From Thermodesulfobacteriota bacterium (GTDB lineage Bacteria > Desulfobacterota > BSN033 > UBA1163), in the NCBI GenBank assembly GCA_030024065.1, contig JASEIE010000245.1, positions 1 to 5,939 on the forward strand: a DNA stretch of 5,939 bases. The letters run 5' to 3'. A program made the translations under genes and the position numbers. The notes below the pieces were generated by a model. The model saw nothing but the letters and a program-made list of their open reading frames with translations, ran no database searches and was not told the DNA's origin. Positions 1-5,581 of this stretch are shown here, piece after piece (the stretch's first letter is position 1; each line of letters opens with the position of its first letter).

Positions 1-426
1 TGATTCCGTAAAGGTCAAGGGTAAAGCCTTTGGGGTCGATTAAGACCGGAAAGGTATAATGGTGTTTATCGATAAATTCCTTTACCTTCTTCTTCTCCTC
101 ATAATCGACAGAGATGGTTAAAAAGACGAAGCCTCTCTCTTTAAACTTCCGGTATAAAACCTCCATGGAAGGCATCTCCTCCTTACAGGGACCACACCAG
201 GTTGCCCAGAAGTTGAGAAAGATGACCTTCCCTTTAAGATATTTCAGCTCTACTTTTTTACCACTAAGATTTTCCAGGTAAAAATTAGGTGCCTTTTTAT
301 TATCCTTTATGGGCGTAATCCCTATCTTTGAAAAGAGTGAGAATCCTCTACTCCTTCTGTTGAAGAATGAAGGGCTAAAATGATGAGGATCACGAAAAGA
401 AGTCGGAAGAGAACCTTTCCATTCAT
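1..426 (-). CDS. TlpA/ResA-family thioredoxin-like protein, C-terminus cut by window edge, frameshifted near N-terminus
   Basis: Reading leftwards from ATG at 426, the first frame gives a classic signal peptide/anchor (MNGKVLFRLLFVILIILALH...) and then hits TAG at 324-322 after 34 codons. A different frame, shifted by -1, is open through the same stretch. It encodes a TlpA/ResA/AhpC-TSA-type thioredoxin domain: a 'KAPNFYLENLSGKKVEL' entry strand, 'FLNFWATWCGPC' with the redox-active pair WCGPC (bases 199-185), then 'FLTISVDYEE' and 'FPVLIDPKG'. The conserved cis-proline segment would lie beyond base 1. The thioredoxin frame has no ATG, GTG or TTG of its own before the active site, so the two parts belong to one gene missing a base around 324-400. 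An SD-like AGGGTGAAGGT sits about 11 nt before ATG 426. Proteins of this family are extracytoplasmic, membrane-anchored thiol-disulfide reductases, often reducing apocytochrome c cysteines before haem attachment. That role is inferred here from the haem proteins nearby. The domain identity is secure; whether the gene is broken or misread is open. Confidence 0.82.
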
Positions 427-454
427 GACTGATTTTACCTTCACCCTAATTTAT

Positions 455-484
455 TTTATAACACCCTTCCACTTTTCGTTTCAA
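455..484 (-). promoter_or_regulatory. sigma70-like promoter for the TlpA-like gene
   Basis: On the minus strand TTGAAA (484-479) is followed after 18 bases by TATAAA (460-455), about 29 bases before the ATG at 426. The SD-like AGGGTGAAGGT lies between them. This suggests that the thioredoxin-like gene is transcribed independently of the radical SAM gene upstream. Prediction from consensus only. Confidence 0.45.
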
Positions 485-522
485 TGGAATTCTAAAAATA
501 TGGGAAAGGAAAAAGAGAGGGA

Positions 523-684
523 ATGAAGCATATGGTGAAAAGAAAAGTTATTAAGGCCAATATCAGGATTAACTTTGACAATCCTTTTTCCTGCCAGAGG
601 GATAGAGGATTTGTCGATGAGGGTTACTTAGGGAATTCATTAATATTTTTCGATATCAGAGACGGCCCAGAATGCTCATCTTGA
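523..684 (+). CDS. doubtful 53-codon ORF, hypothetical
   Basis: An open frame of 53 codons (MKHMVKRKVIKANIRINFDN... ending ECSS) lies in the 288-bp gap between two minus-strand genes. A purine-rich AAAGAGAGGGA precedes it, and a second ATG at 532 would give better spacing to that SD-like sequence. I recognise no family, signal peptide, membrane segment or metal motif. Its 3' end runs into the hairpin at 669-691, which more likely belongs to the opposite-strand gene. It would converge with the radical SAM gene and diverge from the TlpA-like gene. It may well be a chance ORF. Confidence 0.15.
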   Translation: MKHMVKRKVIKANIRINFDNPFSCQRDRGFVDEGYLGNSLIFFDIRDGPECSS

Positions 685-691
685 GGATTCT
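669..691 (-). terminator. hairpin behind the PflX-type gene, without T-tract
   Basis: AGAATGCTCA and TGAGGATTCT form an inverted repeat of 10-base arms with one internal mismatch and a 3-base loop. It starts 23 bases after the stop codon of the minus-strand radical SAM gene. No run of T follows on either strand, so it does not look like a canonical intrinsic terminator. It could be a Rho-assisted terminator or a 3'-end stabilising stem. Confidence 0.35.
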
Positions 692-714
692 CAGAAATCT
701 GCTTTATGATGGAT

Positions 715-1770
715 TTAGTTTGATCGGCGTTGAGAGTAAAAGTCTCTGATCGCCTTGGATTGAGGGTCAAGGTTGGTCAAGCCGTATTTTTTAGCCCAAT
801 CCATTGCTTCCAGAAATTCCTGCACCGTGATCCCACGGGCGATTTCTGAATATTCAAAAGCTTTATATTCCACACGATATTGAGCCATGATATTCACGTA
901 TGTGGATTTAGGAAGGTTCTCGGCCACCCATCTGACGAACTTCTCAGTATCTGCCACCCGGTTGGGCATGACCAAGTGTCGTATGATCAGCCCTCTTTTT
1001 GCAATACCCTGTCTATCAATTTGGAGTTGACCGACCTGTCGGTGCATTTCGAGGATCCCTTTCTTCGTCACTTCAGGATAATCTGAAGCTCCGGCTGAAT
1101 ATTTTGCCGCTTTATCTGCATCCATATATTTCATATCTGGCTTATAAATATCCACAATGCCGTCTAAGATCTTCAATATCTCTAAAAGCTCGGAACCACA
1201 TGTATTGTAGAATAAAGGGAGACGCAATCCTTTTTTCAAGGCTATGCGCGTAGCATTGAGGATGTTAGGCATGACGTGGGTGGGTGTAACGAGGTTGATG
1301 TTATGGCAACCTATCTTCTGGAGGTGGAGCATCATATCTGCAAGGTCTTCATCTTGAACTTCCTTTCCTCTTCCTTCATGGGAGATGGGCCAGTTCTGGC
1401 AGAAGACACAGCGGAGGCCGCAGTTGGAGAAGAAGATGGTGCCAGATCCGTTTTGGCCCACTATCGACATCTCTTCGCCAAAATGGGGGTGATAGCTGAA
1501 GATCACGGGTCTTAACGGAGCTCGGCAGAACCCTCTTTCACCCTTTTGCCGATTCACCCCACAGCGCCTGGGACAGAGCTGACAATTCTCAAAGATGGCA
1601 TATGCTTGTTTGACCCTCTGGGCCAATTTACCTTCTTTCTCCAATTTCTCATAAGCTGGAATCCATCGCTCTTCCTTTTTTTGTCCGGCATAAAGGGAGG
1701 GGGGAAAGAGAAGTAATGAACTGCCCAAAATGAAAGAACATTTAATGAAATCCCTGCGTGTTAACTCCAT
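715..1770 (-). CDS. Tat-signal radical SAM protein, PflX/COG1313 type
   Basis: This is a 351-residue radical SAM protein resembling the PflX group of pyruvate formate-lyase activase homologues (COG1313). The cluster motif CGLRCVFC (C117, C121, C124; Cx3Cx2C) would bind the [4Fe-4S] cluster that cleaves S-adenosylmethionine. Downstream family-typical segments are NLVTPTH, LFYNTCGSE, VDIYKPDMKY and IIRHLVMPN. Before the core lies a second cysteine set, CQLCPRRC...GFCR (C63, C66, C70, C82), possibly for another metal site. The N-terminus is a twin-arginine signal: TRRDFIK at residues 4-10, a hydrophobic stretch ending FPPSLYAG, and a plausible cleavage near residue 28. The protein would therefore leave the cytoplasm folded, or be held on the outer face of the membrane. 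The ATG at 1770 is supported by AGGT six bases upstream and by the signal starting at once. The substrate is unknown, and no glycyl-radical enzyme is present in the window. It is transcribed divergently from the second radical SAM gene, which shares its Tat signal and extra cysteine motif. Confidence 0.92.
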   Translation of the reverse strand: MELTRRDFIKCSFILGSSLLLFPPSLYAGQKKEERWIPAYEKLEKEGKLAQRVKQAYAIFENCQLCPRRCGVNRQKGERGFCRAPLRPVIFSYHPHFGEEMSIVGQNGSGTIFFSNCGLRCVFCQNWPISHEGRGKEVQDEDLADMMLHLQKIGCHNINLVTPTHVMPNILNATRIALKKGLRLPLFYNTCGSELLEILKILDGIVDIYKPDMKYMDADKAAKYSAGASDYPEVTKKGILEMHRQVGQLQIDRQGIAKRGLIIRHLVMPNRVADTEKFVRWVAENLPKSTYVNIMAQYRVEYKAFEYSEIARGITVQEFLEAMDWAKKYGLTNLDPQSKAIRDFYSQRRSN

Positions 1771-1783
1771 CTCTTGACCTGCA

Positions 1784-1850
1784 AGTTTATTTAATATTAT
1801 ACTTTATTAAAATTCTCAAATTATTTATTATTGTACTTTATTAAAATCCT
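1784..1850. repeat. imperfect tandem repeat, two 33-bp copies at 34-bp period
   Basis: Copy 1 (1784-1816) and copy 2 (1818-1850) match at 28 of 33 positions and share an uninterrupted TACTTTATTAAAAT. Both lie between the divergent radical SAM genes. On the minus strand each copy contributes a -10-like hexamer at the same place: TATAAT (1801-1796) in copy 1 and TACAAT (1835-1830) in copy 2. The repeat thus duplicates a promoter core, or it duplicates a regulator site at roughly three helical turns. Confidence 0.7.
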
Positions 1851-1858
1851 ATTGTAAA
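1830..1858 (-). promoter_or_regulatory. candidate promoter(s) of the PflX-type gene
   Basis: On the minus strand TTTACA (1858-1853) is separated by exactly 17 bases from TACAAT (1835-1830), a reasonable sigma70-type promoter. A second, perfect -10 hexamer TATAAT (1801-1796) lies closer to the gene, 25 bases before the ATG at 1770, but has no clear -35 at 16-18 bases. Either or both could serve the minus-strand gene. Consensus inspection only. Confidence 0.4.
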
Positions 1859-1881
1859 GATATTTATGATATAAAGGGTTG

Positions 1882-1910
1882 TTGACTCCTAAGTCAATTC
1901 CGCATTAATT
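1882..1910 (+). promoter_or_regulatory. promoter with overlapping palindromic operator upstream of amrS
   Basis: TTGACT (1882-1887) is a near-consensus -35 element, with TTAATT (1905-1910) 17 bases downstream as a weak -10. The -35 is also the left half of a perfect palindrome, TTGACT-CCTA-AGTCAA (1882-1897), so a dimeric regulator bound there would cover the -35. The half-sites resemble FNR/CRP halves (TTGA...TCAA), but they are separated by 8 rather than the 6 bases of an FNR box, so I do not assign a regulator. Initiation from this promoter would fall around 1917, giving an almost leaderless mRNA if translation starts at 1918. Confidence 0.4.
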
Positions 1911-1917
1911 TATTAAT

Positions 1918-3087
1918 ATGGAAAGGCTTATGTGTGGAAAATCCTTATCCAATTCTAAATTCACGAGACGGGAGTTTTTACGGTTTTTTAGAACAAGTTT
2001 CTGCATGGCCTCCGCTGCATATCTCTTTAGTTTTCCAGAAACCTCCCATGCACAATTGGCTAAGAAGGGTCTCATTAAGACAAAGCTCTCTCCCTATTTC
2101 ACTTCTCTGGATGGAGGAGAGATCCAGTGCGAACTTTGCCCCAGATTGTGCCGCGTTTCTAAGGGTAAAAGAGGTTTTTGTAGAGTGCGGGAGAACCGGG
2201 AAGGAAAATATTACAGCTTGGCATATGGGAATCCTTGCGCCCTTCATTTAGACCCGATTGAGAGGAACCCTTTTTTCCATGTCCTTCCTGCTACCGATTC
2301 TTTTTCGATAGCAACAGCGGGATGCAATTTCCAGTGTAAGTTTTGCCAGAGTTGGGAATTTTCCCAAGCCGCTCCAGAGGACATATACAGCTATGATATC
2401 CCACCGGAGATAGTGGTGAAGAAGGCCAAAGAGATGGGAGCCCGTTCTATCGCCTATACTGACACAGAACCTGTAATCTTTTATGAATACATGTTAGATG
2501 TCTGCTATCTTGCAAGAAAGGCAGGACTTCTGAATGTGATCCACTCCAATGGTTTTATAAATGAGAGACCACTTCGAAAACTGTGCAAAGTGTTAGATGC
2601 GGCCAATATTGATTTGAAAGGTTTTACAGGGACGTTTTATCGTGATTTGTGTAATGGGAGACTCCCCCCAGTGCTCGAGACCTTAAAGACCCTCAGGGAG
2701 GAAAAAATTCACATTGAGATCACAAACCTTATGATTCCCACAAATAATGATGAGATATCGGTGGTAAAAGAAATGTGCCTCTGGGTGAAGAGGGAATTAG
2801 GAGCTTACACGCCAATCCATTTCTTTCGCTTCTATCCTCTGTACAAGCTCAGGAACCTCCCTCCCACACCCGTTTCCACATTGGAGAAAGCTCGGGCAAT
2901 GGCCTTGTCTTCTGGCCTTGAATATATCTACATCGGGAATATCCCGGGCCACGAGGGAGGGCACACCTTCTGTCCAAGGTGCAAGAAAATGGTAATCCAA
3001 AGGACGGGGTTCATGGTTGGAGAGATGAATCTGAAGGGAGGAAAGTGTGGGTATTGTGGAAAGCCTGTACCTGGCATTTGGGCATGA
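1918..3087 (+). CDS. amrS: Tat-signal AmmeMemoRadiSam-type radical SAM enzyme (AmrS-like)
   Basis: This 389-residue protein has the layout of AmrS, the PflA-related radical SAM member of the AmmeMemoRadiSam group. An N-terminal cysteine set CELCPRLC...GFCR (C71, C74, C78, C88) precedes the SAM-cleaving motif CNFQCKFC (C136, C140, C143). IATAGCNFQC, IAYTDTEP, NIDLKGF and HFFRFYP follow. The end carries a zinc-ribbon-like CPRC...CGYC (C352, C355, C377, C380) and the family-typical PGIW terminus, so the protein looks full length. Unlike the usual cytoplasmic form it has an N-terminal extension with a twin-arginine signal: TRREFLRF at residues 16-23, a hydrophobic stretch, and SHA|Q near residue 45 as a likely cleavage site. 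ATG 1918 has no SD upstream; ATG 1930 (residue 5) has GGAAAGG just before it and also keeps the Tat motif, so it is a serious alternative start. AMMECR1 (AmrA) and Memo (AmrB) partners are not in the window. The physiological reaction is not assigned here. It is divergent from the PflX-type gene and 94 bp ahead of the kinase. Confidence 0.92.
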   Translation: MERLMCGKSLSNSKFTRREFLRFFRTSFCMASAAYLFSFPETSHAQLAKKGLIKTKLSPYFTSLDGGEIQCELCPRLCRVSKGKRGFCRVRENREGKYYSLAYGNPCALHLDPIERNPFFHVLPATDSFSIATAGCNFQCKFCQSWEFSQAAPEDIYSYDIPPEIVVKKAKEMGARSIAYTDTEPVIFYEYMLDVCYLARKAGLLNVIHSNGFINERPLRKLCKVLDAANIDLKGFTGTFYRDLCNGRLPPVLETLKTLREEKIHIEITNLMIPTNNDEISVVKEMCLWVKRELGAYTPIHFFRFYPLYKLRNLPPTPVSTLEKARAMALSSGLEYIYIGNIPGHEGGHTFCPRCKKMVIQRTGFMVGEMNLKGGKCGYCGKPVPGIWA

Positions 3088-3181
3088 ATGGAGATTCTTC
3101 CAGTACCGTCATTTTCTCTGCTCGGATACCCAATGCGTAGGGCCAGAATTTGAGAACTAAATTATTTATATCAAAAATTCG

Positions 3182-4669
3182 ATGAAACAGATTAAGTTTT
3201 ATAAAAGCCTCCGTTTTAAGATCGTCATTGGTCTGGTCACCCTTCTTACACTTACCATGACCATTCTCTTCACCATTCAATACTTCAACCATCGAGAAAA
3301 AATGATCCATAATCTGCAGGTAAACGTCAGCCCCCATCTGACCCAAATGGTTAACGATGTTTTGAAAAGTTCGATGTTATCCAAGAATATAGGGGAAATG
3401 AAATACATCCTAGAGGTAGCGAATCAATACCCGGATGTCAAGAAAATCTTCATTCTCGACCGGATTGGCCGGATTACCATCTCCATTGACGATAAAGAGA
3501 TTGGAAGAACCATCGGCATCCATGATCCCACATGCCAGGTCTGCCATCATCGAACAACCGAGGCATTGAATAAGACGGTCATCTACTCCTCTCTCGGAGG
3601 AGAAAAGATCTTCAGAAACGTTAACCCCATTTATAATCGGAAGGAATGTTTCTCCTGTCATAACCCAGACCAGAAGATCACCGGTGTCCTTGTCACCGAT
3701 TTCACCCTGAAAAATATCGAAAGACAACTCCGGGCAGAGGTAAAGGAAAACATCCTCCTTTTGCTCTTTTCAATTGGCATTTCTACCTTAGTCATCGGGA
3801 TCGCCCTGAATCAACTCGTCATCAAAAAACTCCAGCATTTCGTGGAGGCGGCATCCCTCTTCGGTCGGGGTGATTTCAAAAGAACCATCAGCTTCAAAAG
3901 CGACGATGAGATTAAGAGGTTAGCGGACTCCTTCAACCTGATGGCTAAAACACTGATGGAAAAGATGAGGCTGGAACGGAAATACCTCTCCCAGATCATC
4001 GACGCCCAGGAGAACGAACGAAGGCGGATTTCAAGAGAACTTCACGATGAAATCGGTCAGGCCCTTACAGCGATTAAATTCAATTTGGATATGATCGATA
4101 AAGACCTTCCACAAACTTCCTTTATCCTCAGGGAAAGATTAGGAGAAGCGAAATCCTTATCCAACCGTACCCTTACGGCCATGCGCCAGTTATCGATGGA
4201 TCTCAGGCCAACGATGCTGGACGATCTCGGCTTGATCCCTACATTGAGATGGTACATCCAGAATTTCTCCAATCGACTAAACATTCATTCTCACTTCCAG
4301 GCGATCGGGTTTGATGAAAAGTTACCCCCACAAATTGAAACAGCATTTTATCGAATCCTTCAGGAGGCCTTGAACAATATTTCGAAGCATGCGGAGGCAA
4401 GTCAGATCGAAATTTCCCTCGAACAGAGGGATTCGATGGTCTACGCTTCCATAATAGACAACGGGAGGGGATTTGATTTGGACAAGCTGTTGCATCCCGA
4501 ATCTCCGGAAAGGGGTTTTGGCATTATTGGGATGAAGGAGAGAATTTCTCTCCTTAGGGGCCATATTGATATCCAATCAAAACCAGGTTTTGGAACCCAC
4601 ATCCACATCGAGGTTCCATATCAAAAGGGAAGCGATGGGAATGCAAAAGATACGTATTCTATTAGCTGA
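3182..4669 (+). CDS. membrane histidine kinase with di-haem c periplasmic sensor domain (NarX/LiaS-type core)
   Basis: This 495-residue sensor kinase has TM1 at about 13-33, a periplasmic domain at 34-189 and TM2 at about 190-212. A HAMP segment (about 213-265), a HisKA_3 dimerisation/phosphoacceptor region and a HATPase domain follow. The phosphoacceptor is H288 in RRISRELHDE. The N-box is QEALNNISKHA (about 394-404), and the glycine-rich segments are DNGRGFD (427-433) and GFGIIGMKER (445-454). The sensor domain contains two c-type haem attachment motifs, CQVCH (118-122) and CFSCH (156-160). In the extracytoplasmic location these would carry two covalently bound haems and suggest sensing of redox state or of a haem ligand such as NO, CO or O2. 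The ligand itself is inference. No convincing SD precedes ATG 3182, but an in-frame TAA at 3158-3160 rules out an upstream start and TM1 fits this one. I see no terminator in the 94 bp behind amrS, so read-through from it is possible. The gene overlaps the response regulator, its evident partner, by 35 bp. Confidence 0.93.
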   Translation: MKQIKFYKSLRFKIVIGLVTLLTLTMTILFTIQYFNHREKMIHNLQVNVSPHLTQMVNDVLKSSMLSKNIGEMKYILEVANQYPDVKKIFILDRIGRITISIDDKEIGRTIGIHDPTCQVCHHRTTEALNKTVIYSSLGGEKIFRNVNPIYNRKECFSCHNPDQKITGVLVTDFTLKNIERQLRAEVKENILLLLFSIGISTLVIGIALNQLVIKKLQHFVEAASLFGRGDFKRTISFKSDDEIKRLADSFNLMAKTLMEKMRLERKYLSQIIDAQENERRRISRELHDEIGQALTAIKFNLDMIDKDLPQTSFILRERLGEAKSLSNRTLTAMRQLSMDLRPTMLDDLGLIPTLRWYIQNFSNRLNIHSHFQAIGFDEKLPPQIETAFYRILQEALNNISKHAEASQIEISLEQRDSMVYASIIDNGRGFDLDKLLHPESPERGFGIIGMKERISLLRGHIDIQSKPGFGTHIHIEVPYQKGSDGNAKDTYSIS

Positions 4670-5294
4670 AGACCACACCATTGTTCGTCAGGGGCTCTTC
4701 GCTCTCTTAAGATCCGAACCTAATTTTGAAGTCGTCGGCGAGGCATCGGATGGTTTTGAGGCCGTCGAACTGTCGAAAAAACTTCTTCCGGATGTTGTGT
4801 TGATGGACATCGCCATGAGGCATTTAAATGGGATTGAGGCAACCCGTAGAATAAAAAAACTCTTTCCCCACATGAAGGTGTTAGTCCTTACGATGTACGA
4901 TAATGAGGAATGGATTTTTCAAATTCTCAAAGCGGGCGCATCAGGTTATCTTATTAAGGATTCGGCGATGACGGATCTCATCTCTGCTATTCGAACCATC
5001 TATCAAGGGGATTCCTTTCTTAGCCCATCCATTTCTAAAAAGGTGATTGATGAGTACATCCGAAAAGCAGAAATGGGTGGAAAAAAGGGGGTAGATGATC
5101 TCCTTACCAGTCGGGAGAGAGAGATTTTGCAGTTAATTGCCGAGGGACATTCCGTTCCTCAGATTGCTTCCACCCTCTGTATCAGTAAAAAGACCGTTGA
5201 AGCCCACAAAAACCATATCATGGAGAAATTGAATATCCATGATAAGGTGGGCCTCATCAAGTATGCCATCCGAATAGGACTCACCAAAGTTTAA
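4635..5294 (+). CDS. NarL/FixJ-family response regulator (REC + LuxR-type HTH)
   Basis: The partner of the haem-sensor kinase is 219 residues from ATG 4635, or 217 from ATG 4641; both follow AGGGA at 4626-4630. The open frame extends back to ATG 4566, but that extension lies inside the kinase ATPase domain and precedes the receiver domain, so I reject it. The receiver domain has the full active-site set (numbered from 4635): E12/D13 in LLAEDH, phosphorylatable D58 in VVLMDIAM, T86 in VLVLTMYD and K108 in GYLIKD. After a short linker the LuxR/GerE helix-turn-helix begins at LLTSREREILQLIAEG. Its recognition helix is SKKTVEAHKNHIMEKL (about 184-199). The length is normal for the family and nothing looks damaged. 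Phosphorylated members dimerise and bind short inverted or direct repeats. The multihaem cytochrome gene downstream is a plausible target, but I could not pick out a convincing NarL-type heptamer pair before it. Confidence 0.95.
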   Translation: MGMQKIRILLAEDHTIVRQGLFALLRSEPNFEVVGEASDGFEAVELSKKLLPDVVLMDIAMRHLNGIEATRRIKKLFPHMKVLVLTMYDNEEWIFQILKAGASGYLIKDSAMTDLISAIRTIYQGDSFLSPSISKKVIDEYIRKAEMGGKKGVDDLLTSREREILQLIAEGHSVPQIASTLCISKKTVEAHKNHIMEKLNIHDKVGLIKYAIRIGLTKV

Positions 5295-5327
5295 AGTTAA
5301 AAAAGTAAACGCATAGCGCATAGAGTA

Positions 5328-5345
5328 AAGCCTTCGAGAAGGCTT
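5328..5345 (+). terminator. perfect hairpin after the response regulator
   Basis: AAGCCTT-CGAG-AAGGCTT forms a perfect 7-bp stem with a 4-base loop, 33 bases past the stop codon at 5294. It is followed by CCCAAACC, not T, so it is more likely an RNA-stabilising stem or a Rho-related site than an intrinsic terminator. Immediately before it is a 7-bp tandem duplication, CGCATAG twice (5310-5323). Confidence 0.35.
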
Positions 5346-5434
5346 CCCAAACCTCCAAGGTCAATCAACTCTAAAAACAAACCTCGTTACATCTGCAATA
5401 CAAAATCGATTTATACCCTGATGGCGTTTTAAGT

Positions 5435-5467
5435 AAAAAGACCCTTAAAAATAGAGTCCTTTTTTTT
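5435..5467 (+). terminator. probable intrinsic terminator of the kinase/regulator operon
   Basis: GACCCT (5440-5445) pairs with AGAGTC (5453-5458) with one mismatch around a 7-base AT-rich loop. A run of eight T (5460-5467) follows, and an A-run precedes the stem and can extend it by pairing with the T-run. The stem is weak in G+C, but the A-stem-T arrangement and its position between the regulator and the cytochrome gene fit a terminator. Confidence 0.45.
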
Positions 5468-5493
5468 GAAAAATAGATGAATTGCCCTATAGA
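5466..5493 (+). promoter_or_regulatory. candidate promoter of the multihaem cytochrome gene
   Basis: TTGAAA (5466-5471), directly at the end of the T-run, is followed after 16 bases by TATAGA (5488-5493). Initiation would fall near 5500, leaving a leader of about 80 bases that contains the inverted repeat at 5502-5528. Another -10-like hexamer, TACAAT (5518-5523), lacks a recognisable -35 and might be served by an activator such as the upstream regulator. Consensus inspection only. Confidence 0.35.
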
Positions 5494-5501
5494 CAAAGGT
5501 C

Positions 5502-5528
5502 CCTCGAGAAAATAAACTACAATCGAGG
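5502..5528. repeat. inverted repeat upstream of the cytochrome gene
   Basis: CCTCGA (5502-5507) and TCGAGG (5523-5528) are perfect 6-base complementary arms separated by 15 AT-rich bases. The centre-to-centre distance is 21 bp, two turns of DNA, which would suit a dimeric DNA-binding protein. Alternatively it forms a hairpin in the mRNA leader. The TACAAT hexamer lies at its right arm. Confidence 0.35.
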
Positions 5529-5581
5529 AGAAATGAATGAAAAATGACTTAATATTTTAACGAGACAGAGGAGGTAAGGTT

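Noticed and set aside
880..1515. Several open frames of 68-84 codons on the plus strand across 880-1515
   Set aside because: They lie wholly antisense to the PflX-type gene, have no recognisable domains, and are explained by the coding strand's composition.
1882..1897. FNR/CRP-type box
   Set aside because: The TTGA...TCAA halves are separated by 8 bases instead of the 6 of an FNR site, so only a generic palindrome is claimed.
3159..3169. AAATTATTTAT, also present at 1818-1828 in the divergent promoter region
   Set aside because: An 11-base all-A/T match between two AT-rich spacers is easily due to chance, and no further similarity surrounds it.
3088..3181. Possible terminator or promoter between amrS and the kinase
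   Set aside because: I found no stable inverted repeat with a T-run and no -35/-10 pair with acceptable spacing; TTGAGA at 3150 lacks a properly spaced -10.
4566..4634. Earlier ATG at 4566 for the response regulator
   Set aside because: It would add 23 residues ahead of the receiver domain, deep within the kinase ATPase coding region. ATG 4635/4641 with AGGGA upstream begins where the family normally begins.
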